Shown here piece by piece: positions 52,862 through 64,000 of a DNA stretch of 64,000 nt. Where the stretch lies: positions 16,528,194 through 16,592,193 of the forward strand of contig NC_135552.1 of the NCBI RefSeq assembly GCF_964340395.1, given 5' to 3'. Each line of letters opens with the position of its first letter. The stretch's first letter is position 1. The stretch comes from Glandiceps talaboti (lineage: Eukaryota > Hemichordata > Enteropneusta > Spengelidae). The position numbers were made by a program, and so were the translations under genes. The notes below the pieces were generated by a model. The model had not been told where the DNA came from. It worked only from the letters and a program-made list of their open reading frames with translations, and did no database searches.

Positions 52862-54569
52862 TGATCAATCAATCGATCAATCGATCGATCAATCGATCAC
52901 TCGATCACTCGATCAATCAATCAAAAGAGTAACTTTCTAAAGTGCCAGACAGTAAAACATTTTGATGTCACATAGTTAAAGATCTGTGAGCATGGGATAT
53001 GAGAATCATGGAAACCCTAATTTGCCAGACAGTAAAACATTTTGATGTCACATAGTTAAAGATCTGTGATCATGGGAAATGAGAATCATGGAAAACCCTA
53101 ATTTGCATATTAATTAATTAACTGTCAGCAGGTAATAGTCAGTTTCTTATAACCACAAGAAAATATAAGCACCAATAGTGTCATTGCCCAAATGACTATA
53201 TTTGAAATCAATAAGATCAATGTACTTTCTATCATCAACAAAAGTTTAGAGTTATAAAGGGCCATTTTTATGGTTGCTATGGATTTCAAGAATTTGAGTC
53301 TACTCATAATTATAGGACCACTTTCAATCCAAAAATCTTAGTTAAACTCATTCTCACAAACCAGTGCTAATATTTCTTTGGCAACACTACAAAATAATGA
53401 GTGTCTGGACGGTGCATTTAGGATGATACTGTAAAAGAGTCTGTGGTTTGCAACGATGAGTTAAACTTGAAGCTGAGTGCACTGTGGTCATAATTGCTCT
53501 GTTTGTGTCTGGAATGTTTTCATCTCTTTGTACATGGACTCAAGACCAAAAACAGACCAATCTGCCAAGTAGTTTTGGAGCATAAGCATTTCAAACAATT
53601 AAACTTTTTAACTTCTTTGACATAAATAAAATAATACATATCAAGGATGAGATCATATCATGTCTGTGACATTCTTCAAGTGTTTTGGTCTAAAATGGTA
53701 CCAATTCTTACATTTCATTATTTTTTGCCTAATAATTTAATCCAGGAATTTATTTCACGAGAAAATAGGATATACAAAATTATACCTTTGTCTAAAATGT
53801 GGGTACACTTTTAGACCCAATCGGTCTCAAATAGGAACTGAGGTCCGGCAGTGAGGATATGCATGGTACATGCAATCCAGGGCTGCACACCCTACCAACA
53901 CTGTGGGCAAAACCCATTTGAGCGAAAAATGTCTAATCATACCTGGCTCAGACCACAGTTAACAATTTGTGGTCTGAGATCATACGTGGGAACACATGTA
54001 GATATTATTAATAATCAGTTTCCACCCAGCTTCAATCATAGCGGTCTATGCGTATATACAACTTTTGTGTGTATCTTTAATATATTATACTATATCTTAA
54101 TTCCTAAGAGTCGTAAAAGACAAAATTGTGTTGTTGCCTGAGATCATGCGCTGAGATCTATCATACATACATCGTCAGCCCACTTAGTCCCATGTGTATG
54201 TGCACTGTTCTCTAAAAAAAATAGTTAGATTTCCCGGGCTTAACAGTAACTTTCTGTCCTCCCCTCCCTTCCAAGCAAGGCTCGCCTCAAATCACCGCAG
54301 AAAGTATGGGGCAAAGGTCAACTTATAAACTTTGGGTCATGTCATTGTTACAATCTTGCCTTGAATCGTCGCTGTTGTACTGAATAACGTCTTAATGACA
54401 TGCTCCATGAACACTGAAAAACAGTATGTGTAAGATGAGTTCGTGACTGACCAAGATAGTGACCTGAGCATCAAGGAGAAAAACTTCTTTCAAATTAATT
54501 CTCACCTGTTGCTGTTTCTGTATTTTCCATCGCCATATTGGAAACGCCGCCAACGTTCATCATTTTCAT
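50315..54569 (-). CDS. C2H2 zinc finger protein with 14 fingers, three coding exons
   Basis: A probable nuclear DNA-binding regulator; targets unknown. Exon 3 (50315-51918) carries the fingers. The ATG at 51946 in the open frame is probably intronic, because TTTTTTTCAAATATAG forms an acceptor before 51918. Exon 2 is 52636-52749 (acceptor ATTACAG, donor GATG then GTGAGT). Exon 1 is 54506-54569 with ATG at 54569 (an in-frame TAG lies upstream; 54536 is another possible start). Phases agree, giving 593 aa. Exon 2 encodes VNISRQCEVFLERATQVFFS, of no family I recognise. Exon 3 begins with three acidic 19-residue repeats, then a 75-residue linker, then 14 C2H2 fingers, mostly CKECGKGF with HTNERPF-like linkers. 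Finger 9 (HGCGQCRKGFHTNSGLKTHMW) lacks the usual aromatic start. Confidence 0.85.
51701..51871 (-). repeat. Three in-frame 57-base repeats in ZNF gene 2
   Basis: Each unit encodes LKEVTETxEDLMEExISDT, a 19-residue acidic repeat. The copies differ at very few bases, so the expansion is recent or homogenised. The exact multiple of three keeps the reading frame. Confidence 0.95.
52838..52922. repeat. ATCA/ATCG tetranucleotide microsatellite
   Basis: AATC units pass into ATCG-containing units and back. It lies in the intron between ZNF gene 2 exons 1 and 2. Confidence 0.9.
52943..53104. repeat. Two-copy tandem duplication of about 80 bases
   Basis: The block TGCCAGACAGTAAAACATTT through GAATCATGGAAA ... 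CCCTAATT is present twice in succession with about three differences, in the ZNF gene 2 intron. Confidence 0.9.
53945..53979. repeat. Perfect short hairpin
   Basis: CTCAGACCACA and TTGTGGTCTGAG flank a short AT-rich loop, in the first intron of ZNF gene 2. Confidence 0.7.
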
Positions 54570-55616
54570 AACTTTAATGGACTATAGACTGTCGACTGTC
54601 GCTGCTCGCGCCTTTTTTTCCTACGTCTTATCTAAACTCCGATCCGGCGCAACACTACTATAATCGCATACTGATATCGAGGGCCGATCACTCGGGCCTT
54701 CCGGGGGTAGGGATGGGGTGGAGGACTTTCTAAAAAAATGTCGCAGGCGAACAGGATTTTTTTAATTCTTACGAAAAAAAATATACACTTTGTACTTCAA
54801 AGGTCTCAAAACAAATGTCAAATTCAAAGATAATGTACAGCTATGTAGAGGCCTACATTTGTCTTTGGCGCCAACATCACCGTCGCTTACGGTGGCTATC
54901 CCAAAATTTTGAAAGATTCTTGTAAAACTGAGTATTATTTTTTTTTTTTTTCATGTGTGAGTGACAGTCTAGTTCAGGTTTTCCATTGTTTTCCAAATGG
55001 TCTCTGTGTTGTTTATTTCTTCCTATCAGATGTACAGCCATTACAAATTGGAAGAATAGTTTTATATTGTTTTTTCTAAGTTGATGTCAGTTTCCGCACC
55101 CACTAAGCTTATTTCTTGCGAGACTTCACGATGCCATCAAATTATAACTTGACAAATGAATATAACTAAACGGTAACCTAGCTTTGCCGAGATATTAGGT
55201 GTGTTGCTCATCACTACGTTTCATTCTGCCGGAAAATATGCATAAACATGCACTATAACTGCAACAATTCTTTACTCATAGTTTGACTCTGTTTCATGTG
55301 GTTTGACTCGTGAGCTCCAGTGATCTAAACCTGAATTGACGTTTAGTCACTTTTTCTGGTGGTTATTCCCCTACTCTTGACATAAAAATAGCGGCGTTTC
55401 GTTTGCGCAGATCACTGAGCCTCTTTAGTAAATCCCGTGAGTAAATCAGACTGAGTGCTCTATTAATTCCCATCACTTCAAAGAAAAACGAATAACCACG
55501 TGCTTGAGAAACAAATGACCGGTATCCTCTTGTCCGTTTTGAACCAATGTACTTCAGCTTAAGCCTTACAAGTTGATACATCGTTAAAAAAAAAAAATAG
55601 TAAGCAAGTAAGCTCT

Positions 55617-55694
55617 AATATGATCATAATTCTGATATTTATCACAGTTTCAATATATTGAAACTGTGATAAATATCAGAATTATGATCATATT
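55617..55694. repeat. Perfect spacer-less 78-base palindrome
   Basis: Arms of 39 bases meet at CAATA/TATTG (centre between 55655 and 55656) with no mismatch. The left arm contains ATGATCATAATTCTGATA. Such sequences extrude cruciforms and are normally unstable. Confidence 0.95.
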
Positions 55695-56016
55695 GGACAC
55701 ATTTGTTTTCGACATTGGATAATATTTTAGCCCTGCTGTTTCATCGGTAGTTATATGTATTACTGGAATTGATTACCATTCAATTACCGAAACTGAAACT
55801 CAATGGTATCATGCACGCATGTACTTGGGATAGAGCTAAGGTACTATACGTACATCTGATGCATATCATAGTCATTTCGGGAGTACAAACGGTTTATTTT
55901 TCATTACGGTATTTGATAGCTTTTTTAAAAAGAAAAATTAACTAAAAATTCGCAATTTTATACCTCTTCAATAAATACTATACTATAATCAAATACAGCC
56001 ACCAATTTGTAATAAA

Positions 56017-56066
56017 ACAAACAAACAAACAAACAAACAAACAAACAAACAAACAAACAAACAAAA
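56017..56066. repeat. AAAC tetranucleotide microsatellite
   Basis: About twelve AAAC units. Confidence 0.95.
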
Positions 56067-58070
56067 ACAAAAATATCGAAATTTCCGGCTTTCGTGACAA
56101 CTCCTGCTAATTTCTTGATAAAGGTAGTGTTGGCTCCTTTCTATAGATTGTTTCGTCCTCGTACGTGCGTGCGATCGGGAGATAGTTCTTAATTGAATTA
56201 CATGATACTGATTCAGTCAATATCTTGAGTGACTCAATTGGAGAGAAAGTTTGGCTTCCGCTCTTTTTGGTTTCATTTGGTGGCTATTGGTTTTTGGTTT
56301 CTTATCTAAACACAAAACTATCCACACCTTAAATAATATTTTAATTAAAAGATTTATTGCGTTTAGCATAATTAATATGTCATTTATAAGTAGAGTACAT
56401 ACACGTACATCCATGCTGTGGTTACTTAGTCTAGTTTCCTACATGCGTTCCGATCACTACAATCATCTCCACCGTATAGTCAAACTTGACTTGTAATACC
56501 CTAGCAGAAGAATCTGTGCTTACCCCTAAAAGAGATATAGTTTAATGGTATTGGTTGGTGAGTTGGAATAACGTGATGACGTTATGGTATCCTCATGTGA
56601 TTTAATCAAACTCGGTCATACTAACTGAATATTACAATGAGCAACTGTTGGAATGCAGTTACTAATGACAACAGCCTGCCAGTGTGTGATGGATTACTAC
56701 CACAGACAAGGAAGACATTTCTTTCTTGTTTGTGTTACTACTGACCTGCAGTGTCCAGCCTTTCCCCTGCTGGTGGCAGTTTTGCTAGATTTTTGGTAGA
56801 AGTTGTCGTTTTAACTGTACGTGGATAGGAGAATGGTCATAGAGAACGTTCACAGGTATAGGCTCTAGACTGTGCTATGGTCAATGTGTGGAAAAAAAAA
56901 CTATATCCGATTTAATACTGTGACAAAAATACCATGTCTAATATTGAAAGATATAAATCAAACTCAGCAAACAAATATCTTTGGACCTAAATTGTTTTTT
57001 TTTGGAAATTTTGGTCTTGTTTCAAGCAGTTTATATAAATTGCACAATGTACAAATGTACATGTTAAGTTGTACCCATAGTTAATTGCATTGCTCTGTAG
57101 GATTCCATGTCACAACTCTGACAAGTATTCATATTTAGTCTTACAATCGAATACAGTACTGAATGCCAATATGGTCCCAATTTGACCAGTGTTCATTATT
57201 TAGTCCTAAAGGGATACAGTACCAAATGGGCTCAATATCCAAATAATTTTGATACATCTATAAATGACATTCCTGATTACATACAAGATGTGATATCTTT
57301 GAAAATTCAAGTAAAACAACTGATTTAAAAAAAAAAAAAGATTTATCATTTTTGGTTATAGTCTATAATGTAAATTCATTGTCATTTTTGCGATAGCTTT
57401 ATTCCATTCAAAGATTCTCTCACCATGTTAATGAGAAGAGTTCTGAGCCAGAACACATTGATATAACATTTTACCAGAATAGTTAGTCTGTATTTGAAGG
57501 AGACATTTATCAGTGCCGCTGCAAATTTCAAAGCTCTGATATCCCCAATAGAAAAGCCCTTATTGGTAAAATGCAAATTTAAAGTGAACACCAACTGTAA
57601 CACCTTGTGATACATTGCTATCATCTCCTCTACTCTAATGGACATTATAGAGTACACAGATATATATGATTAAAGTATCTTTGATAAGAAATGCCTGAGA
57701 GGTCTAAATTTTTTATTTGAATATGTCTCAATATTTTTTTGTCTTATTGTCTCCATATAAAATTTACTTCTTAAAAACATTTCTTCAAGTTCGTAATAAA
57801 TGTATTAATTCATTCCCTCTCTGCTCAGTTTGAGAATTCATTTCTTGACGAAGTACTTTTTCACACTTTGGTGTCATCTCCTACGACACTTTAGAGTCAT
57901 CTCAGATGAATTTTAAATGATCTTTACTAATAAGTTGCAAAAAAAACCAATAAGATTATGCCTGGAAAACTTGATCTGCTACATCCTTTTCATATTTCTA
58001 GCGATGAAAAATAATTTTGATGATGCGAAACTTTTTCGAAATGTCTACTAGGCATCCTCATGATTTGTTG

Positions 58071-58204
58071 TAGACTGTAAGATATGTCGTGTCACTGCGC
58101 CCTCACCGATCTCCTCTCTTGAAAGGGGGTTGACCGATGTGTGTGTGTGAGAGGGGTTGACTAACGTGTGAGGGCACCCCGTCACGGCATACCTTACAGA
58201 CTAG
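58071..58204. mobile_element. GGCCCTCAC-type MITE, copy 2
   Basis: The terminal inverted repeats of about 36 bases are TAGACTGTAAGATATGTCGT and on to GCGCCCTCAC at the left, and GTGAGGGCACCCCGTCACGG and on to CCTTACAGACTA at the right. It is 134 bases with no open frame, and is the inverted counterpart of 27460-27580. It ends about 20 bases past the RETSAT stop codon, so it may form part of the RETSAT 3' UTR. Confidence 0.85.
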
Positions 58205-58222
58205 ATTTGTTGGTAGGTCGAG

Positions 58223-61200
58223 TTATTTGTTCTTGGCTACTTTCTTCTGTAGTTTAACTAAATCTCCCATTACATTCCTGTTGAGAACACTACAGGCACA
58301 CAGTAAACCACCGAATGCAGCACCAGCAAATCCACAACCCAGGATATCCTGACCTGAAAACACAGAAGTTCAAAGATTAAAAATTTAAAGTTCAAATCAA
58401 ACATATATCTACAGTAACAATCCTCACAGTCAATCAAGTTAATATAATAATAATAACAATAATTTGAATAATTTTTCCTACTGAATAGTAAATAGTTCAT
58501 GACTGGCTGTGGTACAAAAAATGAAAAGATGAGATATTTCATTATGGGGAATCAAAAATGCTAACTTTCAAACTTTTTGAGAAATCAGTCATTCGTGAAA
58601 TTCAGATGAAAGTAAGCAAACTGGCTGTTCATGTATAACTGCTCTAGAGATATAGGAAAATCAGACAATTGAGGACACTGAACTCACCAGTCAAATAGAG
58701 GTTTGGTATCTTAGTTTGTGGTCGAAGTGCACTGGCAACTTTAGCACTGGTTCTCTTCACATTGTGATCTAGTCCATAGATCTCACCCTTGGGTGCTGCT
58801 ATGTAGTACTTATTACTCACTGGAGAACCAATCTCAAAGTAATCCACCTAGGTAAGAAATTACAATACTTGACTATTAAGCAAGATTTACAGGGTACTGC
58901 ATACACCTTAAGTCAAACAAAATTCCCAGGAATTTAAAGGGATTTTTCATTGGTTTTCTGGGAACAACTTTAGTCATTTTTTATGAGTGTTAACCTTTGA
59001 ATTACCTGTCGGAACACTTTTTTTTTTTGAATTGATACTTTGCGACATTAACGTCAAAAGTTTGATTGACTTATTTTTGCATGAGGGTTTTGGGTTCCTG
59101 GAGTAGATCACATATTTCCAGGACTTTGCAAGAGTTTCCAGAGTACTTTGAAATTCCATGACTTCCCAGGAGTATCCAGGAGCACATTAGACAGTAATGA
59201 TGTCATCGGTAGGGTCTGGGCTTATCAGCTGGCCCTCTCTGCCTGTAAGGGACATTAGATCGCACCCACAATGACAATCTGTCAGTCTAGGAGCACATGA
59301 ACCCTGATTTATGACACAGCATTGCTTGTGTTTGAAGTCTACATCTTTGTGGTCTTTACCATGTAAATATAAATTTTGATCAGAATATGCTTTACCTTAT
59401 CTTTGAGCTGTGGAAATAAGGAACAGGCCTGTTCCCACATTTTGTCTGCAATTGCATGTTTCAGATCATCATACTCTTTGCCACGTTTCATCACTCGTCC
59501 ACTTTCCCACTTCTGGAACCATTCCCAGTTAGCCAATGTTATGACTACACACGTTGATTTGCCTATGAAGCAAATAAAATATTGAATATGATGTATTATT
59601 TTCATTATCAGGTGAGATGTGGCAATCTTTACACAACAGTCAAACAAGGTAAGACGAAAAGATTGGGGTAGCTGTGATGTCATCATCAGAGATTTACGAA
59701 GTTCTATGAGTTATTGAGGAGCTATTTATCACTCATAATCACATCTAAGTTGATAGCAGTAATCAATACAAGTATACTAAAGGCAGGAATAAGTCTGACT
59801 GGATTTTTCCTTTAAGTTGATAGCAGTACTGGACTTTGCCTTTAAGTTGATAGCAGTAATCAATACAAGTGTACTAAAGGCAGAAATAAGTCTGACTGGA
59901 TGTTTCCTTTAAGTTGATAACAGTAATCAATACAAGTGTACTAAAGGCAGGAATAAGTCTGACTGGACTTTTCCTTTAAGTTGATAACAGTAATCAATAC
60001 AAGTGTACTAAGACAGAAATAAGTCTGACTGGTCTTTTCCTTTAAGTTGATAGCAGTAACCAATACAAGTGTACTAAGGCAGAACTATGTCTGACTGGAT
60101 TTTTCCTTTAAGTTGATAGCAGTAATCAATACAAGTGTACTAAAGGCAGAATAAGTCTGACTGGACTTTTCCTTTAAGTTGATAGCAGTAATAAATACAA
60201 GTATACTACAGGCAGAAATAATTCTGACTGGATTTTTCCTTTAAGTTAATGGCAGTATTAAATACAAGTGTACTAAATGCAGAAATATGTCTGACTGGAT
60301 TTTTCCTTTAACTTGATAGCAGTAATCAATACAAGTGTACTAAAGGCAGAAATAAGTCTGAATGGACTTTTCCTTTAACTTGATAGCAGTAATCAATACA
60401 AGTATACTAAACGCAGAAATAAGTCTGACTGGACTTTTCCTTTAAGTTGATAGCAGTAACCAATACAAGTATACTAAAGGCAGAAATAAGTCTGACTGGA
60501 TTTTTCCTTTAAGTTAATGGCAGTAATAAATACAAGTGTACTAAACGCAGAAATAAGTCTGACTGGACTTTTCCTTTAAGTTGATAGCAGTAACCAATAC
60601 AAGTATACTAAAGGCAGAAATATGTCTGACTGGATTTTTCCTTTAAGTTAATAGCAGTTAATAGCAGTAATAAATACAAGTGTACTAAAGGCAGAAATAA
60701 GTCTGACTAGACATTTCAAGATATCTCTATTGACTAACCTGGATAACGTTGTTCCCATGTTGGATCTTTGCATGATGGGAATGACATAAAAAGCAGTGGG
60801 ACATCACTTTTCATTGCTTCCTCTGCATTCAGACCAATATAATCCTCTGTTTGGCCACTCAGGTCATTGCCTTTAAACGCCCAGTAATTACGTGCATGGA
60901 GTTTCAGTTCTTCTTTAGTGCCCTTAAGGCCTACAAACAGTGACATAGCTCCAACACCATGCTGGATATCTTTTATAATAGGCTTGAAACCTTAGAAAGA
61001 ATACACACAGGAAAATCAAAATGTGTATACTGAAAAGGATCTATAGAAGTAGTAGGGAGGATTATCAATGTCAGACTTATATTTAAGCTACTTATTATCA
61101 AGAAAATGGCATTTCAATAGGGAACTTGCAATCCAGACTGAACATGCTCAGACGCAAAGGAGTATGGGATTATCTGTGGTTATCGTAATACCTAATCAGG

Positions 61201-63435
61201 AGCTACCCATAAAATAAACCTCCCACAATGGTCAGGGCAACTATGAATTGATCATTTGTGGTTAAAAACAATGTAACATTATTATTTACAATATTATTTG
61301 ATTGGTATTTATTATCACATTTCCCATGATGCAACATTCAACATGGCAGATTTGGAAGTTCCCTATTATCATGTTCAATATATCTATATTCGGGTTGATA
61401 GCTTGGTAACTCATACCACTGAACAATTTTTGAACTTAATTTTTTTTTTTTTTTACAAATGTGAGTTTAAATTACCATATGGATGAGGATTGGGTATTTA
61501 GTTTGGATTTTTAATTCATGAAACAATTTTGTCTTCGCTTCCTAGTAGAAAAATCAATGTGAAACAATGTAGATCAAGCGTGTTTGTAAGGCATTACAAT
61601 GCTAAAAGCTAGAAAAATATGTAAAAGCTTTTGCTATCATACGTAAAATAACACACATTTTACACATTTATCAATCTTTAGCAAATTTACTGAGTTACAA
61701 ACACAGACTTGGCACATATTGTTTCACATTGATTTTCCAAGTAGGACTCAAGCCATGATAAAATTGTTTCATAAATTAAAATCCAAATCCTCATCCATAT
61801 GGCCACTTTAAAGTACATGTACTTCAAATTTGAAATTAATAATAGTAACATGTATAGATGTCATTATTTGGATCCTTCACATTGACCGTATAGTGACATA
61901 ATAAGCAGATATAGTTTGTAGTGTGTATCATTTCATAATCGTAAATTTATATTTTCCAGACCTAGATAATCAAATTGATATCCTCAATATTAATTCACTT
62001 GACTTGTACTCTTGTGAATTGCAAAAAAAGGCTATCCAACTCAATCCAACATATTATGTGGAAAGAAAAGTGACAATCAATACTTGTCATTGTAATGATA
62101 ATATAAAGAATATGAAAATATGATTCCAGGCTTATTCATTTACATTTTTTTTTTGCCACTGTTAACTAATTACAAAATACTTTTATATTAGTATTACCTG
62201 CTTTTCCTAGAGCTTGAGGTGGAAGCAGTCGATTGAAAGTGTTAAAGAACCCAGCACCTGATATAATCAATGGTGCATGGATATCTATATCACCACTACT
62301 CTTCTGAACACGTACACCTGTAATATATCAAATTATTTGAAAAATAGTTAGAGAAAACATGTACATATCATTAAAAATCAGCTTGATCCAATGATTTTAT
62401 TAGTTATACTTCATATGGTTAATTTCAGTGATGGCAAACTACAGCAATTTTTTCCACTCTTGCAAAAAAAAAAATTTTCCACTCTTGCAAAAAAAATGTT
62501 TTGCAGAAAAACAGACAGGTTTACTACAAATTGTTCTTACCAGATGCTTTTCCATCCTTATCCAGAAGAATCTGAGAGACTGGTGCTCTGACCAAGACCT
62601 TACCACCTGCTTTCTCTATGGTTGGTATAATTTGTAGAGCAATCTCACTAGCACCACCAATTGGATAATAACCACCACTCCAGAAATGGCGCACAAGTCC
62701 TGCATGCATTGCAAAGCTGCTCTGATTTGGAGCCACACCTAGTAGAAAGAGCATAGTGTAAAAGATTATTGGATCATTGCTATTAGTACCATAATGTGTA
62801 TTTGCAATCATTTCATATTATTCAATGAGTGTGCAATCATCAAAACTCAAAACACAAAGATAATGGTGGTACTTTAAGTTGGTTTGCAGAAAAAGACCAA
62901 AGAGTTTTCAAAGGAACAGCCGCTTTAGCAGCTTAAGTCATTTGCATATATGTAGATTAACAAATTCGATGTTGAAATCTGGGTTTATATGGTGGACATT
63001 TAGAGGATAGTTTCACAAATGTGTACATATCATACATTACCATCCACTCAGCTGTCCAGCCACCATATTCAGTGCAACTGTTGACATTTTTTAGTACAGC
63101 TGAATGTAGAAATATGTCACCTCTATGCAAATGAATACTGGATGTTTCTGCAAACACATCCATCTACTTAATTTGCATATTAGTGTATTGTAAGGTCTAG
63201 CATAGAAATGATACATTCACAGTACACACTTACCATAGTCTCCAAAGTTATATGCCATTACTGTCTGTAGATCCTTATCGTCTGTTAGTTCTTCAATTAC
63301 ACTTTGTGTTGTACGTAGAGCCAGTTTAAAGTACGGAGTTATCAAATTAATAAGACCTGTGGAAATTGCCAAATTGACAAGCCACAGTGGAACCATCTTA
63401 ACAATTGCTCCTGCTTTATCAATCTTACGGTATTC
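58223..63435 (-). CDS. RETSAT: All-trans-retinol 13,14-reductase (RETSAT), C-terminal 409 aa; 5' part outside window
   Basis: RETSAT is an ER-associated flavoenzyme that saturates the 13-14 double bond of all-trans-retinol. Seven exons on the minus strand: 63234-63435, 62541-62738, 62198-62317, 60739-60990, 59396-59562, 58688-58847, 58223-58353. All are GT-AG and in phase (1230 bases with the stop). Family words in order: EYRKIDKAGAIVKMVPLWL; GYYPIGGASEIALQIIPTIE; SGAGFFNTFNRLLPP; VPLLFMSFPSCKDPTWEQRY; LANWEWFQKWESG; ACSLFPQLKDKVDYFEIGSP; YYIAAPKGEIYGLDHNVKR; IPNLYLTGQDILGCGFAGA; GLLCACSVL. The N-terminal FAD-binding Rossmann motif lies upstream, beyond 64000. The acceptor at 63436 (TTTGCAG) shows that at least one more exon exists. 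An intron of about 1.2 kb holds a minisatellite and another holds a MITE. The C-terminus ends in a Lys-rich tail (KKVAKNK). Confidence 0.93.
59745..60715. repeat. Minisatellite of about 67-base units in a RETSAT intron
   Basis: The unit AGTTGATAGCAGTAATCAAT ACAAGTGTACTAAAGGCAGA AATAAGTCTGACTGGATTTT TCCTTTA repeats about fourteen times. Variants AGTTAATGGCAGTAATAAAT, AACTTGATAGC and CTAAACGC recur in several units, suggesting higher-order duplication. It fills most of the intron between exons 60739-60990 and 59396-59562. Confidence 0.95.
61466..61808. mobile_element. CCATATGG-type MITE, intact copy
   Basis: The left end, CCATATGGATGAGGATTGGG (from 61475), continues through TTTGGATTTTTAATTCATGA, AACAATTTTGTC and AATCAATGTGAAACAATG. 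The right end is its inverse, ending ATCCTCATCCATATGG at 61802 and flanked by TTTAAA on both sides. The terminal inverted repeats are about 90 bases and the element about 340. There is no coding capacity. It lies in a RETSAT intron. Confidence 0.85.
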
Positions 63436-64000
63436 CTGCAAAGTAACGACAACTACGAATCAGTCAACATCAACTAACAAAATATGAGGCAAGTAGCTGG
63501 TAGTATGACAGAGCCCTAGTATGATGCATGAGTGCCAGTGTACTGTACTTGGGATATTTGCACAAGCGTTTGCATTCTCTGCGGTCATACTTTCAGGAAC
63601 GCATTGAGTGAAAGTGAAGCAGAAAACACTGCAAGCATGTGTGCAAATAGCTCTGAGTACCCACACTAGCATGCACACAGTATGGGGTTCTGTTATTATT
63701 ACATAATGTTTATCTGAAACAGCAATTTTTTGTAAAATTCATACTGTGCGAGCACACAATTTCTTGTGAAAAGACCAATTGCACTCTCATCATTTGCATG
63801 TAGGTATGCAATAATGTATTTGGCATTGCACTGCAGTGCAGGTACAACTACAAAATGTAGTATGCTTGCAAGACGGCGCAATTAATCTCTGGTACCATGA
63901 TACATGTTACATGTATTAGAAAATGTAGCAGAAAAACACCTGATGTCAATTCATACATGTACCTAAATAAGTGTTCTACATGACAGTACAGTCAATTTCA
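63436..64000 (-). other. RETSAT intron, right edge of window
   Basis: This is the intron upstream of the exon starting at 63435. I find no further RETSAT exon before the window ends; the open frames are short and unrelated to the family. Confidence 0.6.

Larger units (their letters stand above)
54570..58222. other. Intergenic region between ZNF gene 2 and RETSAT
   Basis: No gene is supported. It contains the ZNF gene 2 promoter side (GC-richer at 54.6-54.75 kb), a perfect 78-base palindrome (55617-55694), an AAAC microsatellite (56017-56066) and a MITE (58071-58204). A minus-strand frame of 91 codons at 57382-57657 has no recognisable domain. Confidence 0.5.

Noticed and set aside
57382-57657. 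91-codon minus-strand frame
   Set aside because: It has no family motif, and the length is not remarkable in AT-rich sequence.

Overview
This is eukaryotic nuclear DNA from an animal. The genes have many short exons with GT-AG introns. The intergenic DNA is AT-rich and full of microsatellites, minisatellites, short inverted-repeat elements, non-LTR retrotransposon remnants and one tRNA-derived SINE. The gene set (RBM33, RETSAT, poly-C2H2 zinc finger proteins, JHAMT-like methyltransferases) and the repeat style suggest a marine invertebrate, perhaps amphioxus or a hemichordate. The species cannot be fixed from sequence alone.

Layout. 1-6.6 kb: no gene, several degenerate minisatellites. 6.9-19.4 kb, minus strand: a complete 15-exon RBM33 gene (1183 aa) with a decayed duplicate of its RNA-recognition exon in the penultimate intron. 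19.6-22.2 kb: intergenic, with two foldback elements. 22.3-24.3 kb, minus: a 15-finger C2H2 gene whose coding part is one exon, with a probable non-coding first exon near 26.53 kb. 28.6-47.5 kb, plus: three tandem four-exon genes for SAM-dependent methyltransferases of the juvenile-hormone-acid methyltransferase (JHAMT) type (267, 270 and 270 aa), all intact. 34.6-35.2 kb: a decayed LINE. 42.5 kb: a SINE. 50.3-54.6 kb, minus: a three-exon, 14-finger C2H2 gene (593 aa). 58.2-63.4 kb, minus: the last seven exons of RETSAT, whose 5' part lies beyond the right edge, with a 1-kb minisatellite in one intron.

The most unusual object lies in intron 2 of the first methyltransferase gene, same strand (29.73-30.77 kb). 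It is an intronless gene with its own TATA box and a perfect palindromic CRE. It encodes a leaderless protein with an N-terminal PDZ domain followed by a beta-trefoil-like region that ends in a near-perfect interleukin-1 family signature. The signature lies in the -1 frame relative to the PDZ part. Exactly at the frame change, in the correct phase, is the heptamer G TTA AAC followed by a hairpin, the arrangement of a -1 programmed frameshift site. A simple one-base deletion (pseudogene or assembly error) is the main alternative. I regard this as the candidate undescribed system: a PDZ-IL-1-like cytokine gene with possible translational recoding.

The genes are not an operon and mostly work separately: RBM33 in RNA metabolism, the zinc finger genes probably in transcription control, RETSAT in retinoid reduction, and the JHAMT-like enzymes probably in methyl-esterifying a small carboxylic acid. 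The tandem methyltransferase array shows patchy similarity that suggests gene conversion.
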